In this document: positions 60,335-64,000 of the stretch, one piece after another
Position numbering within the stretch: position 1 is the first letter of the stretch
Layout of the letters: every line of letters starts with the position of its first letter
Source of the DNA: Okapia johnstoni
Lineage: Eukaryota; Chordata; Mammalia; Artiodactyla; Giraffidae
Assembly (NCBI GenBank): GCA_024291935.2
Contig: CM044307.1
Coordinates: 101,437,461-101,501,460 of the forward strand
Length of the DNA stretch: 64,000 bases
Direction: 5' to 3'
Made by a program: the position numbers and the translations under genes
The notes under the pieces: model-generated
Told to the model about the DNA's origin: nothing
Seen by the model: only the letters and a program-made list of their open reading frames with translations
Database searches by the model: none

Positions 60335-60593
60335 ATATTTTGCATTAGAAAGTTCCATCATCAAGTATGGCTAAGACTGCTCCTTCCCATTAAAAGATGA
60401 ATAGGGCAGGCTTCAACCACTGCCTGAACTTGAAGCTAGCTACCCAGTTGCTTCTGAGTATTTGAGGCTGTGTTGATGTTGGGTCTAGGAGAATATTCAG
60501 TGGTGGATTCAGTATTGTAAGGATTAACATGGTTACATAGAAAATGGGCCATTTGATTCAGTCCATGTTAAGAAGTTTCTGAGCACATGTTCA

Positions 60594-60792
60594 AAGGCTC
60601 AGATGGTAAAGAATTTTCCTGCAATGTGGGAGACCTGGGTTTGATCCCTGGGTGGGGAAGATCCCCTGGAGAAGAGAATGGCTACCCACTCCATTATTCT
60701 TGCGTGGAGCAATCCATGGACAGAGGAGCCTGGCGGGCCACAGTCAATAGGGTTGCAAAGAGTTGGACATGACTGAGCGGCTAACACACTTG
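60594..60792 (+). mobile_element. Bov-tA SINE, sense
   Basis: aaggctcagatggtaaagaa to ctgagcggctaacacacttg. It ends about 130 bp before the exon P acceptor. Confidence 0.94.
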
Positions 60793-60924
60793 AAAGATTG
60801 ATATGTTACATTTTTATTCTGTCTCTTCTCCTAAACATGATTTTATCTAGCAATCGCATAATTAAATCATTTATCTGTTACATGTGTATAAATTTTAACT
60901 TTGGGCATTTGCTTATCTCTTAAG

Positions 60925-61194
60925 TTCCAGATGTTGTACAGAACATACAGTGTATGGCAACTAGCTGGCAGTCAGCTTCAGTGAAGTGGGATCCACCCAA
61001 AAAAGCAAACGGAATAATTACACATTATACGATAACAGTTGAAAGGAATGCTACGAACATCTCTCCCCAAGATCACATGTATACATTCATGAAACTTCTT
61101 GCCAATACCTCTTATGTCTTTGAAATAAGAGCTTCAACCTCAGCTGGTGAAGGTAATGAAATGACCTGCAACGTCAGCACGCTACCTGAGACAG
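60925..61194 (+). CDS. PTPRQ: PTPRQ exon P: single-exon FN3 domain
   Basis: 270 bp, phase 1 both ends; acceptor ttaag, donor gtaact. It encodes [56 protein letters not shown] and VSTLPET, a complete 90-residue FN3 domain. A second AG 6 bases in (60929-60930, ttccag) has the better local pyrimidine context and would delete Val-Pro in frame. I prefer the first because every neighbouring domain begins with V/A/E-P. The next domain of the gene is not in the remaining 2.8 kb. Confidence 0.94.
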
Positions 61195-64000
61195 GTAACT
61201 AATGTGTAACAGGTAATTGACCTGAGGCCAGCCATTTACCTGAAAAAGGGAACTAACCCGAAAACACATAACTGTTCCTGGTCTGTGTTTTACATTTGTC
61301 AATAGCATTTGTAATCTTTGGAGTATATTTGCCCAAAACTATATAAGAAATATTAAAAAATAGAACACATACTTTTTTATCCCACATGTTACATAAGGAC
61401 CAGCTGCATGGTACATTGAACTACCGCCACAGCAATGGAGATTGAAAGGAGGAAAAAAGAGAAAATCTTTTGTGTTTTAGAAGTATATATTTCTTATTAT
61501 ATAAACACCAAACATTGAATTATGTCTTATCATAATTTAAAATAGCAGATAAATATATAATATCTTTTTAAAATTGATTTTTGTGGCATTCTTAATGCTT
61601 CCCTGAATTCCATAGTTGCAGTGTCAGCTTACTTTTTTCTATTTCCTTCTCTTTATAACAGCCTTCATCTTTATATTATTGGGATAAAAATGTCTAGGTC
61701 ACTAAGCTCTAGTCTTCAAAGAAGAAAACTCTCACCCTCCCTCACAGTGATCCATCCTATATTGTAATCTCTTTCATCTTCTACCATCTCTAATTATTAT
61801 ACTTCTTCATATCAATCAAAACCTGATTCCTTCCTGGTAACACCACTTCCCTGGAGGTCCTCCCTAGTGGGGACTGTGGGGGTTGACATAATTGTTTACC
61901 TCTGGCACATCTAGATCTTTATCTTGGAAACATCTTTTAGCCCTTTCCTCCTTTTGAAATCAGCATCACCCAGTTTTCTCTACTTTTCTGTCTTTGAGGC
62001 TATACACCACAGAGCTTCAGGACACAGTGCGCCTTCTCTCTGAGTTCAGCATCCAGGTCAGCATCCTTTTCTTCTCAGCCTTCCAAGGCAACATTTCTTG
62101 AGACTTCGGGCTTTTCCCTGTTCATCTGGAATGGATGCATCTCAAGATATGTCATTGTGACTCATCTTCCAGGAGATTCCCTACTCTGAATGGACCTCAC
62201 TGTTTGTTTTCACTAGATGCTGGCTGATGAACAGTGCTGGAGAAAAATGTAAATAGTTCTACCTTGTTTAGCTATTTTCTAACTCTCCGAACTTCCCTAC
62301 AATCTTCTATACCATGTACATCCCTTATTTACACTTCATCAATTTTCCATCGGAAAATTCTGCTCTTACTCAGAACATATTCTACCCCCACTATCATCCA
62401 TCTTTGATGTTCTTATTCATTTTACTAATAGCATCAAAGGTATTGATTCGCTTTCCTTCAAAATTTACCCATATCTTTATTTATATCTCAAAACATCCTC
62501 CCTCGGGGATGTCACTACCTTTCTGTTTTCAGGAATCTAACTGCTCATTTTTGTTTCAAACTCATGTCTCCTCTAAAACATAGCTCCATCAATTTAATCT
62601 ACTTTCTCAAACACTTTATTTTCCTTCTCACTCTTTTGTGTGCATGCACACACACCAACAATCCCACAAATTGTTATAACATTTCAACTGAGGACCTGAT
62701 TGGTATATCAACCCTAACTATATTCAAAGTGGAATTGATGTAACGTGAATTCTCCTTTTCTTCCTTACTTTTCTGTACTTGTTCTTTATAATCAGTTGGG
62801 GACAAAGCCTCATATTTTTATGTGATTCTTCCTCCCACATCTCCTACATATAATCAAGGCCTATCAATTCAATCTCTGCCATTTGCCCCTTCTTCTTCAA
62901 TTTGACTGTCCCCATTTAATTTCAGACTTGCTGCTTCCTATAATAACACCCTAAAGTGGCCTTATCACCCATACTTATCCAGCCTGCCCATCAGTACCAT
63001 CTTTCCACCTGCTTACTTTGATTGAATTGGCTCTAACATACAATTTAGAACCTTTATGTGTTAGCTGTTGAATTTTATTTCCTAAAGGATAAGAATTAAA
63101 TGTGCAGATTTAAGTATCTGCAGCACAGAGGTGATAATGAAAGTTGATGTGTGTAAGAGGTGGCCCAGAATACTCCAGAAGTTTTACTTAATCTTGTGTA
63201 CAAATTTTTAATGAAATGCTAAGCATTAAAACTACAGATTCCTGGACTGCACCCTAGACTTGGCTGAATCTCCCAAGAGGTGAAGCCTAACAATCTATAC
63301 TTTTAAGCATCTCTCTGATGACTCTCTGTAAATTTTGGGAATGACTGGACTAGATGACCTAGGAATTTTGATGGCAGGTGATATGTAGCAGAGAGGACAG
63401 GCACACAGTGTCAGAGAGATCCAGAAAGGGGTGGCAGGTGTTTCCTCAGTGGGTGGGCAGCAGATCATCACTGTACAGAGTCTGAGAGAAGGAAATATGT
63501 TCATATCCAGGCAGGTGGTCTCCACCAGGGTGGTCTAGTACCAGGTAAAATGGTCCTGATAATTGGGCGGGAGCTGGGTCTTAGAGAAAGGACAACAAAA
63601 GACAGGACAGAAATTCTGAGATAAATGAGAGGTTTAAGACTCAGAAAACAAGACAGAGGACTCATTATTATTAATCCCACTTGTACTCAAGGTGGCTGCG
63701 TAGTCACAGAAATGAAACAGAAGTTCAACGAGTAGAAAAGAGATACATAATCAAAGTATGTACAACTTGATGTAGAGCCACCTGAACTTAAGGATGGGTC
63801 TTTGTAAAAAAAAAAAATCCTTTAATTAAAGATTTGAATTAGATTTTAACTCAGGATTAAAAGACCACATGAATGGAGGTTGCCAGAATTCTAAACTAAT
63901 GAATTAGACAGGTATTAGACATATTGAACCAAGTATTCTGTACTCCCTTGTCACTAAAGACAATGTTTCTCAAAGTTTGGACTTCCAACTCCCTGCATAA
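61195..64000. other. PTPRQ intron after exon P (to window end)
   Basis: No further FN3 exon is visible in 2.8 kb. Apart from MER5A at 63205-63355, no repeat or gene was recognised. Sequence 61700-62900 is pyrimidine-rich on the + strand without an identifiable origin. Confidence 0.6.
63205..63355 (+). mobile_element. MER5A DNA transposon fragment
   Basis: aaaactacagattcctggac, tgcaccctagacttggctga and aacaatctatacttttaagc match MER5A (hAT-Charlie) in order. Diverged. Confidence 0.75.

Larger units (their letters stand above)
58165..60924. other. Intron O-P (2.8 kb)
   Basis: Contains a MIR and two Bov-tA copies. 58165-58729 and 58951-60125 have no recognised element. An imperfect palindrome with arms tgtatattgtg and cacaatatataca lies at 58536-58570. 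Confidence 0.6.
3958..61194 (+). other. PTPRQ: PTPRQ gene body, internal FN3-encoding part (16 exons)
   Basis: Conceptual splicing of sixteen GT-AG exons gives one continuous chain of fibronectin type III domains closely matching the extracellular region of mammalian PTPRQ as I remember it. Typical FN3 signatures recur: a Trp followed by a PP pair, PNG-I turns, and the tyrosine-corner form L-x-P-x-T-x-Y near each domain end, with many N-x-S/T glycosylation sites. PTPRQ is a type I membrane protein of inner-ear hair cells (stereocilia shaft connectors) and kidney. Its cytoplasmic domain has phosphatase, notably phosphoinositide phosphatase, activity; human loss causes deafness DFNB84A. Signal peptide, transmembrane segment and catalytic domain are outside this window. 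Exon phases are consistent throughout except for a one-base deficit in exon E. A pseudogene is unlikely because introns, splice sites and all other frames are intact. Confidence 0.96.

Noticed and set aside
3958..61194. The whole locus being a PTPRQ pseudogene
   Set aside because: All 15 other exons keep frame, splice sites and domain residues. One single-base lesion is not enough evidence.

Overview
This is nuclear DNA from a ruminant, almost certainly a bovid. The diagnostic evidence is the repeat set: many copies of tRNA-Glu-derived Bov-tA SINEs, dimeric Bov-A2 SINEs ending in AGC repeats, a nearly full-length BovB (RTE) LINE, a full-length ruminant L1 and a CHR-type cetartiodactyl SINE. 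Cattle versus sheep, goat or buffalo cannot be settled by reading alone.

The only host gene I can support is PTPRQ (protein tyrosine phosphatase receptor type Q), on the + strand. Sixteen internal exons lie between 3958 and 61194, encoding about 976 codons of the extracellular fibronectin type III (FN3) array: the C-terminal part of one domain followed by nine complete domains. Every domain-to-domain junction is a phase 1 intron. The introns inside domains vary (phase 1, 2 or 0), and four domains are single exons. The signal peptide, the earlier and later FN3 domains, the membrane segment and the phosphatase domain are all outside the window. No promoter, first exon or last exon is present.

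Layout: 1-3957 is upstream intron with old repeats (MIR, MER20, L1 3' end). 3958-7091 is a dense cluster of five exons. 7092-17179 is an intron with a microsatellite cluster, several SINEs, an old unassigned long repeat, a 5'-truncated antisense BovB and a Tigger transposon. 17180-17817 holds two exons. 17818-30627 is an intron dominated by a full-length antisense L1 (18223-27426). One exon lies at 30628. 30749-46573 is a 15.8 kb intron with an L1 3' end, a 3.2 kb sense BovB and many SINEs. 46574-61194 holds the remaining eight exons, with introns containing MIR, Tigger2 and SINE copies. The rest is intron.

Most notable points: exon E (6811-7091) is 281 bp where the domain needs 282, giving a frameshift and a stop inside a gene otherwise intact here; a 132-bp perfect direct repeat lies at 32371/32588; a 14-bp target-site duplication encloses the L1 plus about 200 bp of non-L1 sequence at its 5' end; and a six-unit 53-bp tandem repeat lies in the L1 5' region. 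I did not find evidence of a new biological system. The region is an ordinary, repeat-laden mammalian gene interior with a few features worth checking.
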